From contig NZ_CAJXYK010000013.1 of assembly GCF_913063425.1 (NCBI RefSeq), forward strand, positions 1 through 64,000: 64,000 nucleotides of DNA. The letters run 5' to 3'. Below the pieces are notes generated by a model, which was not told where the DNA came from, ran no database searches, and saw only the letters and a program-made list of their open reading frames with translations. How positions within the stretch are numbered: position 1 is the stretch's first letter; every line of letters starts with the position of its first letter. Both the position numbers and the translations under genes were made by a program. The DNA comes from an uncultured Thiohalocapsa sp. (GTDB taxonomy: Bacteria > Pseudomonadota > Gammaproteobacteria > Chromatiales > Chromatiaceae). Below, piece after piece: positions 1 to 7,159 of the stretch.

Positions 1-68
1 AGGATGCCGATGATGGCGACGACGATCATCAGCTCGATGAGCGTGAAGCCGGACTGCTGTTTCTTCAT
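1..68 (-). CDS. pilA: Type IV pilin (PilA-like), N-terminal part only
   Basis: Major or minor type IV pilin, the subunit of a surface pilus used for twitching, attachment or DNA uptake. The visible N-terminus MKKQQSGFTLIELMIVVAII is a class III signal: a short basic leader, a prepilin peptidase site between Gly7 and Phe8, Glu5 of the mature chain, and the start of the hydrophobic assembly helix. GGAG lies 7 bases before the ATG (76-79), which fixes the start. The gene runs off the left edge, so pilA versus another pilin cannot be decided; a sigma-54 site 130 bases upstream favours pilA. Confidence 0.9.
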   Translation of the reverse strand, partial: MKKQQSGFTLIELMIVVAIIGI

Positions 69-194
69 GGTTTCGCTCCGTAATTGGGTTGGAAACGGTT
101 GACGAACGGCCGTCACGTGGAGGGCGCTGTGCGTCCACCGTGCACGGGCTCCGCGAGCCGCGTGCCCGCGGGCCGATGCTCGCACTTGGCAAAC

Positions 195-210
195 TGCAAG
201 AGACAGGCCA
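195..210 (-). promoter_or_regulatory. Sigma-54 (RpoN) promoter for the pilin gene
   Basis: Read on the minus strand the site is TGGCCTGTCTCTTGCA. It matches the -24/-12 consensus (TGGCAC-N5-TTGCA), with exactly 10 bases between the invariant GG and GC. A start about 12 bases downstream (near 184) gives a leader of roughly 115 bases. pilA genes of Pseudomonas and relatives use RpoN with the PilS-PilR two-component system, so the position and direction fit. Confidence 0.7.
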
Positions 211-836
211 GCTCGCCCCCCGTTGGTCGCGCGCGGCAAGGCGTTGTATTTGTGGGGGCGGGCCGTAGGGGTGTGACGGGGTTCCCACTGTGCGGGGGAT
301 GGTGTTCGGGCGTGTTTCGCCGACGAACGGCGGAAAGTGACAATTTGCGTCACTTACAGGTCGGTGAACGTCTTGGCCGGCGGTCGGGCGGCCTGTTGTG
401 CAGGTGTCGGGCGGTTGCTGTTCCTTCAGTCTGCTGTGGTGGTGGTTCGCCTGGCGGTGAGGGCTGGGGGCCTGTCTGGCGTGTATTGCCGGGCTGCCGT
501 CACGATGTGTCAAGGGAAACCGGTGCCGCCGGCGGACGTGGAACGAGAGGCTTCATGTGAATTGCGAAGCACGTCACGTGCCGGGTTGTTGGGTCTGGTG
601 GTTGGGGTTGGGACTGGCGGCGCCGGGGTCGCTGCGGGTGCCGATGGGCAGTGGATTGGGCGCGGAGACCTGGGCAAGTATTCCGACGTGTTGGCACGGA
701 CGGCGCAGTTGCAGGGTCGCCCGGGGGTGGCGGCGGAGGCGCTGGCGCGGTGGCGGGCGCTGCGGCCGGATGGGCCGGAACCCACCGGCAGGTCGCGCTC
801 GGATGGTGTTGGGACGGTGTCGGAGTGACGGGGAAG
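211..836. other. Gene-poor stretch with one doubtful open frame
   Basis: No recognisable gene. A plus-strand frame is open from 337 to 828. Its last third (about 640-800) uses codons ending in G or C and reads like a protein C-terminus (GKYSDVLARTAQLQGRPGVA, then an Ala/Arg/Trp-rich helix). The first part does not look coding. It may be the 3' end of a degraded gene. I can assign no family. Confidence 0.3.
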
Positions 837-898
837 TCGCGGCAGGAATGCCGCTCCCACGGGGTGCTGGTGCGGCTGTGGGAGCGGCCTCCGGCAGT
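837..898. repeat. REP pair
   Basis: Two copies of the window's REP element in opposite orientation: TCGCGGCAGGAATGCCGCTC followed by CCAC at 837-860, and GTGGGAGCGGCCTCCGGC at 878-896. Each arm folds on itself (GCGGCA/TGCCGC; GCGGCC/GGCCGC). The G-T-G-G-G head and hairpin core are of the type mobilised by REP-associated tyrosine transposases. Confidence 0.85.
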
Positions 899-957
899 GT
901 TTGCTCGCTTGAGCGGCGGCGATGGACGGGCCGATGCGGCGTTGCCGGTGCGGGCGG

Positions 958-1571
958 TCAGTCTTTGGGCGCAGGGTGCTCGCGCAGCCAGGCTTGTAGG
1001 TCCGCCGGGGTGTTGAAGTCGAACAGGGCCTCGGACAGCTCGCCGCGCTGGGCGCTGGTGAGGGCGGTGATGCGCTCCCCCAGGCCGGCTGGGACTTGGT
1101 CGAATCGGCGTTTGACCAGACGCAGGAGCATGCTGGTTTCTGCACGCTGTGCGCCTTCTTCGCGGCCTTCTTCGCGGCCTTCTTTCTGTCCTTCTTCGCG
1201 GCCTTCGGCGAAGACCTCCTGGTAGAAGCGGGTCTGCTTGAGGTCGGTATCGGGGAGGTGGAGCATGGTCTTGATCTCCTCGCGGGTGAGCGTCGGAAAC
1301 TTGTCTACCAGGCGTAGAAGTCCGGCTTGGATTGGAACTGCGCCTCGACGAAGATCACCGGTGCGTCACTCGTCCCTTGCGCGGGTACCGGCAAGCCGTC
1401 GAGCCGGAGGGCCGTCTGCTTGACCTCGACTGCGCTCAGACCATAGCCGGCGTTTTGGTCGTAGGGCAGGCCGGTGAGCTCGAAGACCGTCGCCGGGCGC
1501 TCTTGGAAGAGGCGGTAGAAGAGGGCGTCCGTGTGCCTGTGCGCGCTCGATGGGCCATGTCGAGCGCGCAT
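958..1571 (-). pseudogene. DUF2887-type Rpn-like gene with internal deletion and frameshift
   Basis: The N-terminal 88 codons (1571-1305) read ALFYRLFQERPATVFELTGL and then VEVKQTALRLDG, typical of the DUF2887 branch of the Rpn/PD-(D/E)XK nuclease-like family, and stop just after FYAW. The C-terminal part resumes in another frame at about 1309 with LVDKFPTLTREEIKTMLHLP, an acidic EGREEG linker and a DUF4351-like tail ending WLREHPAPKD. About 110 residues that normally lie between FYA and the KFPTL motif are missing. The joint is a clean deletion that shifts the frame. The linker is encoded by imperfect 12-base repeats. Bases 905-1010 are nearly identical to 8460-8565. Confidence 0.75.
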
Positions 1572-1609
1572 TTTGGCACAGCGTCGTCATGCCGTGTTCC
1601 GCGGCGTTG

Positions 1610-1686
1610 TGGGAGCGGCCTCTGGCCGCGATGCGTTCGGCAGCGCCCCGGTGCTGCATCGTCGCGGCAGGGATGCCGCTCCCACG
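1610..1686. repeat. REP pair (head-to-head)
   Basis: GTGGGAGCGGCCTCTGGCCG at the left and GGGATGCCGCTCCCAC at the right, 31 bases apart. This is the standard composite form in the window: a GGCC-type REP facing a GCAT-type REP. The phrase GGTGCCAAG after the right arm leads straight into a coiled-coil family tail remnant. The same arrangement recurs at 5401 and 6545. Confidence 0.9.
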
Positions 1687-1697
1687 GTGCCAAGCCT

Positions 1698-1765
1698 CAG
1701 GGTAACAGCACGTCCGCCAGCTTGAATAGGGTGCCGAGCATGGAGCACACAGTCCAGCAGGCAGC
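1698..1765 (-). pseudogene. C-terminal tail remnant of the coiled-coil/membrane family
   Basis: In one minus frame this reads CSMLGTLFKLADVLLP followed by a stop. That matches the last residues (LAVLGAVFKLADLLI) of the full-length proteins at 5910-6395 and 8908-9477. No upstream coiled coil is attached. The remnant sits between a REP pair and an Rpn C-terminal fragment. Confidence 0.6.
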
Positions 1766-1849
1766 AGGTCGTTGCGCTGGCTGTAGGGGCCGACGAGGCG
1801 CCGCAGCGCTGTCCCTGCCCGGGGGCGGTGCGGCGCCTTGGCAGCGCTG

Positions 1850-2071
1850 TCAGCCGGTCTGTTGGTCCTTGCGCGTTGCATCGTTGTCTTGGGCGGCGGC
1901 GATGCGCTCGACCTCGGCGAGGTCGAGGCCGAGCAGCTCGGCGACCCGGGATGCATCGAGCTGGCTGAGCAGTTGGCGGACGACGTGCTGTTGGGTCTTG
2001 GCTGCGCCGCGGGCCGCGCCGTCCTGGTAGCCCAGTTGATAGGACGGATACGCAGGGGCCGGATGAATCCG
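1850..2071 (-). pseudogene. C-terminal fragment of an Rpn-like gene
   Basis: Encodes YPSYQLGYQDGAARGAAKTQ and onward to VERIAAAQDNDATRKDQQTG. It aligns along its length with the last 70 residues of the full-length gene at 3457-4296. The nuclease core is absent. The shared left boundary (RIHPAPAYPSYQ) is also found in the copy at 5637-5858, so both came from one already truncated module. Confidence 0.7.
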
Positions 2072-2120
2072 GTCGACGAGGCAGATCTGACGGAGGATTT
2101 GGCGGCGCTGGACGATCTGC

Positions 2121-2261
2121 GGCGGGCTGAACTGTGACGCTGGTCGTTCGGAGACAATCGCCCTTGGCTTGGAGATTGGCGCCAACCTGGTCTTGATGGA
2201 TGAGCGCGAGGGTCGCCATCGGGCACAACGCATGGGTTTGCGTGTCATGGAGCGGTGCTGA
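2121..2261 (+). pseudogene. DUF3368-like (PIN-type toxin) C-terminal fragment
   Basis: The plus frame reads CDAGRSETIALGLEIGANLV, then LMDEREGRHRAQRMGLRV and a stop. The order DAG-x-x-E-(T/A)-IAL-x-LE, LLxDE and GLRV is characteristic of DUF3368 proteins, PIN-domain relatives found in toxin-antitoxin loci. Everything before this segment is missing and the usual end after GLRV is cut short. It lies tail-to-tail with the VapC-like gene. Confidence 0.5.
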
Positions 2262-2281
2262 CGGTCTCGTGCACCCTGCCG

Positions 2282-2686
2282 TTACAGCCTCGGCACGATG
2301 AAACCGGCTTGAATGAAGTGCTGATCGAAAGCAAGCGCGGTCGTCAATTTCCTTTGACGCATCACGACAAAGGAAACGGAGTCGACTAGTCCCCACTGCT
2401 TGTCGGTGTGGCGCCGGTAGAGATCGAGCCCCGATTGGAACAGTTCGGGCGTGAGGTCCACAACGGTCACGCCTGACGAATCACGCAAATCGTCGATGAT
2501 GAGTACAGCAGCGTCACGATCTATCCTCGACAGGGCGTTGCCGATTTCCAGCAGCACTGCGTCGGTGACCACGATGGGTTGGCCATCGTGCTTCTGTGAG
2601 AGGGCGACTGCTTCCGCGTGATGCTGATCATTCTCGTTGACCAGGGCGAGGATTTAGCCGGTGTCGACGAAAACGGACTCAGGCAT
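2282..2686 (-). pseudogene. vapC: VapC-like PIN toxin with in-frame stop at codon 11
   Basis: From the ATG at 2686 the frame reads MPESVFVDTG, a TAA at 2654-2656, and then continues open to the end: ILALVNENDQHHAEAV, VTDAVLLEIGNALSR, GLVDSVSFVVMR and AFDQHFIQAGF. These carry the four acidic PIN residues (Asp8, the Glu of LLEIGN, the Asp of GLVDS, the Asp of AFDQHF). Only one codon, expected to encode Tyr or a similar residue, is disrupted. A GTG at 2572 could start a 96-residue product that lacks Asp8. The antitoxin stop overlaps the toxin ATG by 8 bases. PIN toxins are RNases, and loss of the first Asp should inactivate. Confidence 0.75.
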
Positions 2687-2912
2687 CCCTGTCGCCGAGG
2701 AGGTAGGCGTCATGATTCGTCGAAAGATCCGACGGCCCTTGCGTTGTCACGCGTCGCAGCCGCGCAAAGATCGTGTCTTCGGCATCGGCGCACTGGGGCT
2801 CGGCATCGATCAGGACGACGCGTACTGTCTTGCCGTCCAAAAGGCGGCGATGCTCAGGCGGGATGTCGAGAATGCCGTCGTGGCAAACGGCCTGAAATTC
2901 GATTGAGCTCAT
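2679..2912 (-). CDS. VapB-like antitoxin
   Basis: A 77-residue protein (MSSIEFQAVCHDGILDIPPE, then HRRLLDGKTVRVVLID) that ends overlapping the start of the VapC-like gene. Small size, a beta-rich N-terminus resembling the DNA-binding domains of PIN-partner antitoxins, and translational coupling support the call. It should bind the toxin and repress its own promoter. Its reading frame is intact although the toxin is interrupted. No strong ribosome site is visible before the ATG. Confidence 0.65.
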   Translation of the reverse strand: MSSIEFQAVCHDGILDIPPEHRRLLDGKTVRVVLIDAEPQCADAEDTIFARLRRVTTQGPSDLSTNHDAYLLGDRDA

Positions 2913-3134
2913 CGTTCTGGATCACCTGTTCCCGAGAGACTCTTGCGAAGTTTGTCACAGACGTCATGTGCGAAGGGACTTGCAAGCACGCACTTGTCGC
3001 CCCTTTGAGCATGATACTTGGCAAGACCGAATCCCAGTGCGACCTCATTGCTGCCCGGCACCATAGCGATCGCCCGCGGCGGCGACAAGCGCCTTGGAGT
3101 CGTGATTGCACGGGCGGCGCGCGCCTGTCCAGCT

Positions 3135-3294
3135 GTGGGAGCGGCCTCTGGCCGCGATGACTCCGGCAGCGCCGGTGGTACATCGTCGCGGCAGGGATGC
3201 CGCTCTCACGGGGGGCGGGTGCGGCTGTGGGAGCGGCCTCCGGCCGCGACCTGGGCTGGCTGCGGCGCTCGCGGCAGAGGGATGCCGCTCCCAC
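3135..3294. repeat. Two consecutive REP pairs
   Basis: Head-to-head pairs at 3135-3209 and 3226-3294, with GGCC-type left arms and GCAT-type right arms. The leader GCGCGCCTGTCCAGCT before the first arm also precedes the pair at 5401, so the flank was duplicated too. Bases 2913-3134, between the antitoxin and this block, hold no gene I can recognise. Confidence 0.9.
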
Positions 3295-3307
3295 GGGGGG
3301 CGGCGTA

Positions 3308-3397
3308 TCAGGGGATCAGCAAGTCCGCGAGCTTGAGCACGCCGCCGGGGACGGCGAGGTCGCCGGGCTGCCGTCGGGTCGTGTCGCTGGCTGTTGC
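3308..3397 (-). pseudogene. Coiled-coil family tail remnant
   Basis: The minus frame reads GDLAVPGGVLKLADLLIP and a stop, matching the membrane tail of the family at 5910 and 8908. It lies directly downstream of the full-length Rpn-like gene and just after a REP pair. Confidence 0.55.
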
Positions 3398-3456
3398 GGT
3401 GCAGCCGCGCCGCGTGGCTGTCCCTGCCGGGGCGGTGCGGCGCCTTGGCAGCGCTG

Positions 3457-4296
3457 TCAGTCGGGCTGTTGGTCCTCGCGCGCGGCATCGCCGTCTTGCG
3501 CGGCGGCGATGCGCTCGACCTCGGCGAGGTCGAGGCCGAGCAGCTCGGCAACCCTGGATGCATCGAGCTGGGCGAGCAGTTGGCGCACGACGTGCTGTTG
3601 GGTCTTGGCTGCGCCGCGGGCCTCGCCGTCCTCGTAGCCCAGTTGATAGGACGGAAGCCGTTTGACATCGACTTGGGTCAGCATCTTTTCTGCCTCTTTG
3701 ACTTGGGCCTGGAGATTCCGGTTCTCGGAGAGGATCTCCAGCATGGCCATGTATTCCCGGAAGCGCTTGTCGTTGTCGGCGAGCAGCTCCTTGAGCCGTC
3801 TGACAATATAGTGCACCACCTGCGCGGGGGCGCGCTCGCCGAAGTCGCACAGCACCGCCAGCACCAGGGCGTCGGGGTTGTCCTGCACCAGGAGCCCGGC
3901 ACAGTTGATCTGGTGCATGTCCACGAGTTGATAGTGATAGTCGAGCAGCTTCGGCTCCGTGATGCCGTCGGGCATGGTCAGGCTGTCGCTGCCGATGTAG
4001 AGCAGGCACTGGCGCATGGGGCCCGCGTGGCCGGCGAGGCGGATATCGGTGTAGTAGCGCAGCATGCGCAGCGGCATGTCGGCATCGTTGTTGTTGCTGA
4101 TTTCGGTATGCAGCAGAAATTCATTGCCGTTCGCTCCGCGCATGCGGGCGACGAGGTCGGCGCGGCGGTCTTCGACCCGCTGGTTCTGCGTCTCCAGCAG
4201 CTCGACGGCCTCGCCGTCGATGCGGAGCAGCTGCTGAGCCAGATCGGTGGTCAGGCGCTTGAGGGTGGCGCGGCTGATGATGTCTTTGGCGGTCAT
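3457..4296 (-). CDS. Rpn-like PD-(D/E)XK nuclease/putative transposase, full length
   Basis: A 279-residue protein and the only uninterrupted nuclease of this kind in the window. Rpn proteins are DNA endonucleases that promote RecA-independent recombination. The core shows Asp47 (RRADLVARM), Glu65 (FLLHTEISNNNDADM) and a conserved LRMLRYYTDI segment. The usual E-x-Q/K is E65-I-S67, so the third catalytic position is Ser and activity is uncertain. Residues about 165-215 are a charged helical linker. The C-terminal 70 residues recur as fragments at 1850, 5637 and 6784. Start: ATG at 4296 without an obvious ribosome site. Confidence 0.7.
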   Translation of the reverse strand: MTAKDIISRATLKRLTTDLAQQLLRIDGEAVELLETQNQRVEDRRADLVARMRGANGNEFLLHTEISNNNDADMPLRMLRYYTDIRLAGHAGPMRQCLLYIGSDSLTMPDGITEPKLLDYHYQLVDMHQINCAGLLVQDNPDALVLAVLCDFGERAPAQVVHYIVRRLKELLADNDKRFREYMAMLEILSENRNLQAQVKEAEKMLTQVDVKRLPSYQLGYEDGEARGAAKTQQHVVRQLLAQLDASRVAELLGLDLAEVERIAAAQDGDAAREDQQPD

Positions 4297-4424
4297 GGCG
4301 GCGTCTGGGCCAGCGTGCGGCGAATCCTTGTCGTGTACGGCGAGTCTACAGCATAGCCGCCTGGGCGCTTGCGCGTACCGGGGAAGCTGCGTTGCGCAGG
4401 ACGGCCGTCAACGTGGTGCTGCAT

Positions 4425-4542
4425 CGTGGCGGTATGGATGCCGCTGCCACTGTGCCAAGCGCGAGGGGAGCAGCAAGTCCGCCACCTTGAATAAGGAACC
4501 GAGCGCGGCAAGGCCGCCGAGCAGCCCACGAGTCTGGCCAGC
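4425..4542 (-). pseudogene. REP half-site plus coiled-coil family tail remnant
   Basis: A degenerate REP arm (TGGCGGTATGGATGCCGCTG, then CCAC) at 4425-4450 is followed at 4461-4542 by a minus-strand frame QTRGLLGGLAALGSLFKVAD then LLLP. This is very close to QTRWLLGGLAVLGAVFKLAD of the full-length family. The stop codon present in other copies is lost here. The rest of 4297-4634 has no gene I recognise. Confidence 0.6.
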
Positions 4543-4634
4543 TATCCTCGCTGCTCACGCCGCCGACGCGGCATCGCGCCGCGTCGGCGGCGAGCGGGCT
4601 GGAAAGCCGGCGGTCCCAGTGCGCCGCGCCGGAC

Positions 4635-5324
4635 TCAGTGCCGCGGCTGTTCCGGCGTGCTTGGTGGTTGTCCGTCGCCATCGGCGAAGACCTCCTCGAG
4701 GCTGCCGGCGTGGTTGAGGCGTGTGCCCCAGCGCAGGAGCTGCTCGGCGTCGGCCTGCTCGAGTCGCTCGATCAGTGCCGCCGGCAGCGGGGCGAAGCGT
4801 TGCTCGAGCTGAGTCCGCAAGAGGCGGCTCAGACCGCGTCGCTCGCCCCGGCGCTCGCCGCGGCGCTCGCCGCGGCGCTCGCCGCGTCGCTCAACATAAC
4901 TGAGGTAGGGCATCTTCAATTGCTCCTCGATCTGGAACACGGCATCAGTCTATTGCAGCTCCAGATCCTCCGGCAGGCGCATCAGCCAGTCCAGGAACCG
5001 GTAGAGATCAATAATGGTCTGCCGCGGCAGGCCGCGCTCGTAGAGCCGGCGGGTGAGGTGCAGCTTGCGCGCAAAGCGTGCCTGGGCATCGCCGCGGGTG
5101 GCTTGATTGGCCAGATGGGCAAGCACGACGGTGGCGAAGACGTTGTCGCTGGCCACCAGCGCCGCCTCGCGTCCGGCGTAGTCGAGCAGCTTGACGCTGT
5201 CGAGCAGCTCAACGCCGCGGCTGAAGTCGATCTCAGCCGCGGCGGCAGGGAAGAACAGGGCCATGAAGTCCGGGAAGTGGCCTTCCAAGATGTCCTTCCA
5301 TGGGCTGTCATAGTCATCAGCCAT
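4635..5324 (-). pseudogene. Rpn-family gene with core deletion and amber stop
   Basis: The start MADDYDSPWKDILEGHFPDF and the segment KLLDYAGREAAL, LTRRLYERGLPRQTIIDLYR, FLDWLMRLPEDLELQ are typical of the family. After IDFSRGVELLDS the sequence jumps to VKLLDYAG, so about 100 residues with the Asp and Glu-x-Gln catalytic motifs are gone without a frameshift. A TAG at 4950-4952 follows ELQ. The same frame then continues with TDAVFQIEEQLKMPYLSYVE, four GERR repeats and a DUF4351-like C-terminus (LEQRFAPLPAALIERLEQAD). One G-to-A change from Trp would explain the stop. Not functional as a nuclease. Confidence 0.8.
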
Positions 5325-5400
5325 AGGCGGCTCAAACAGCAAGGATGCAAGGGAGAGGTTTGCCGGTCGCACTGCATGCACGGTGCGCGCCTGTCCAGCT

Positions 5401-5471
5401 GTGGGAGCGGCCTCCGGCCGCGATGACTCCGGCACCGCCGGCGCATTGTCGCGGCAGGGATGCCGCTCCCA
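5401..5471. repeat. REP pair
   Basis: GGCC-type arm at 5401 facing a GCAT-type arm ending at 5471, followed by GGTGCCAAG. Same composite as 1610 and 6545. Confidence 0.9.
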
Positions 5472-5483
5472 CGGTGCCAAGGG

Positions 5484-5576
5484 TCAGGGGCGCAGCAGGT
5501 CGGCGAGCTTCAACACCTGACGCAGAGCACCGCAAGGTTGCCCAGCAGGCAGCAGGTCGTTGCGCTGGCTGTAGAG
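5484..5576 (-). pseudogene. Coiled-coil family tail remnant
   Basis: The minus frame ends VLKLADLLRP and a stop. The preceding residues (SQRNDLLPAG) are shared with the other tail remnants in this zone. Directly follows a REP pair. Confidence 0.5.
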
Positions 5577-5636
5577 GCGACGATGCGCCGCAGTGCTGTC
5601 CCTGCCCGGGGGCGGTGCGGCGCCTTGGCAGCGCTG

Positions 5637-5858
5637 TCAGTCGGGCGGTTGGTCCTCGCGCGTTGCATCGTTGTCTTGAGCGGCGGCGATGCGCTCGACC
5701 TCGGCGATGTGGAGGCCGAGCAGCTCGGCGACCCGGGATGCATCGAGCTGGCTGAGCAGTTGGCGGACGACGTGGCGTTGGTTCCTGGCTGCGCCGCGGG
5801 CCGCGCCGTCCTGTTAGCCCAGTTGATAGGACGGATACGCAGGGGCCGGATGAATCCG
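5637..5858 (-). pseudogene. C-terminal fragment of an Rpn-like gene with internal stop
   Basis: Reads RIHPAPAYPSYQLG, a TAA, then QDGAARGAARNQRHVVRQLL to the end. It is nearly the same as the fragment at 1850-2071 but carries a stop after QLG and further substitutions. No nuclease core. Confidence 0.7.
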
Positions 5859-5909
5859 GCGCAACTTGGGGCTGTCGCCGGGCGCGGCGCGTCAGGGGCT
5901 GGTTGAGGT

Positions 5910-6395
5910 TCAGGGGCCGATGAGTAGGTCCGCGAGCTTGAACACGGCGCCGAGCACGGCGAGGCCACCGAGCAGCCAGCGGGTTTGTGCCGCCATGGCC
6001 TGGTGCAGGTTGACCTCGACCTGCTTGATCTGGAGCTCGACGCCTTTGAGCTGCTCTTGGAGGCGGGCTTCGACCTCTCGGATCTGGAGCTCGACGCCTT
6101 TGATCTGCTCTTGGAGGCGGGCTTCGACCTCTCGGATCTGGAGCTCGACTTCTTTGATCTCCTTCTGCAGGCGGCCCTCCACTTCTTTGATGTCCTTCTG
6201 CAGGCGGCCCTCCACTTCTTTGATTTCCTTTTGCAGGCGCAGCTCGGACTCGCGCACGTGGCCTTGCGTGGCGAGGTCGTTGAGCTGCCGGAAGCGGGCG
6301 TCGAGCGCGTCGTAGGCATCGGCGATGATGCGCGCCCGTTTCTTGTCGTCGGTGGTTTCGGTGAGCTTGGCGTAGAGGTCGAGGGCGACGCTCAT
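5910..6395 (-). CDS. Coiled-coil protein with C-terminal membrane anchor (DUF1640/CCDC90-like)
   Basis: 161 residues. A conserved head (MSVALDLYAKLTETTDDKKR, then IIADAYDALDARFRQLNDLA) precedes a coiled coil built of 11-residue units (RLQKEIKEVEG type) and 18-residue units (RLQEQIKGVELQIREVEA type). A single membrane helix, LLGGLAVLGAVFKLADLLI, ends the protein. The layout resembles DUF1640/CCDC90-type proteins, whose bacterial role is unknown. Compared with its paralogue at 8908 it lacks exactly one 11- and one 18-residue unit. Bases 6396-6480 upstream are nearly identical to 9478-9563, so the promoter region was duplicated with the gene. Confidence 0.75.
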   Translation of the reverse strand: MSVALDLYAKLTETTDDKKRARIIADAYDALDARFRQLNDLATQGHVRESELRLQKEIKEVEGRLQKDIKEVEGRLQKEIKEVELQIREVEARLQEQIKGVELQIREVEARLQEQLKGVELQIKQVEVNLHQAMAAQTRWLLGGLAVLGAVFKLADLLIGP

Positions 6396-6544
6396 GGTCG
6401 TACGCTTCGGTTCGGCGTCAGTGACGGGGCATCATAGCATCCTGTCGGTGCTGCGGTTTTCGGGCGGTTTACCGGGCGTCGAGCGCTGCATTCGAGCGCT
6501 GTGTCGCGGCGGGGACTTGGCCCACACGGGTCGCCCTGGCGTCT

Positions 6545-6619
6545 GTGGGAGCGGCCTCTGGCCGCGATGACACTGGCATCACCGCGGGTGCATTGCCGCG
6601 GCAGGGATGCCGCTCCCGC
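6545..6619. repeat. REP pair
   Basis: GGCC-type arm facing a GCAT-type arm, with the right end changed to CTCCCGC. Followed by GGTGCCAAG and a coiled-coil tail remnant. Confidence 0.9.
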
Positions 6620-6630
6620 GGTGCCAAGCG

Positions 6631-6699
6631 TCAGGGGAACAGCAGGTCGGCACGCTTGAATACGGTGCCGAGGATGGAGCACACAGCCCAGCAGGCAGC
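6631..6699 (-). pseudogene. Coiled-coil family tail remnant
   Basis: The minus frame reads CSILGTVFKRADLLFP and a stop, matching the tail of the full-length family. The bases up to 6783 match the corresponding spacer at 1766-1849. Confidence 0.55.
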
Positions 6700-6783
6700 A
6701 GTTCGTTGCGCTGGCTGTAGGGGCCCGACGAGGCGCCGCAGCGCTGTCCCTGCCGGGGTCGGTGCGGCGCCTTGGCAGCGCTG

Positions 6784-7074
6784 TCAGTCGGGCTGTTGGT
6801 CCTCGCGCGCGGCATCGCCGTCTTGCGCGGCGGCCATGCGCTCGACCTCGGCGAGGTCGAGGCCGAGCAGCTCGGCAACCCTGGATGCATCGAGCTGGGC
6901 GAGCAGTTGGCGCACGACGTGCTGTTGGGTCTTGGCTGCGCCGCGGGCCTCGCCGCGGGCCTCGCCGCGGGCCTCGCCGCGGGCTTCGCCGTCCTCGTAG
7001 CCCAGTTGATAGGACGGAAGCCGTTTGACATCGACTTGGGTCAGCATCTTTTCTGCCTCTGCTGGGAGCGGCAT
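6784..7074 (-). pseudogene. Rpn-like C-terminal fragment joined to a REP
   Basis: The 96-codon frame begins inside a REP (MPLP) and enters the Rpn-like sequence at AEKMLTQVDVKRLPSYQLGY. It is nearly identical to the end of the 3457-4296 gene. The GEAR unit that occurs once there is expanded to four copies by a 12-base tandem repeat (6948-6990). The nuclease core is missing, so the product, if made, would be only the linker and C-terminal domain. Confidence 0.7.
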
Positions 7075-7137
7075 CCTTGCGGCGATGGTGCTCGCGACGA
7101 CGACACGGCATCGTCAAGGCAAGGGTACCGCTCCCGG
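7062..7137. repeat. REP pair (variant)
   Basis: TGGGAGCGGCATCCTTGCGG at the left and GGCAAGGGTACCGCTCCCGG at the right. This is a variant with a CATCC loop, like the single copy at 10387. It marks the exact point where the Rpn-like fragment is cut. Confidence 0.75.
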
Positions 7138-7159
7138 GCGGTGTGGTGCTGTCGCGCGA

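Noticed and set aside
1332-2030. Plus-strand frames through the REP/Rpn area
   Set aside because: They read REP hairpins and the reverse of the Rpn-type fragments; REP-derived phrases recur in every such frame.
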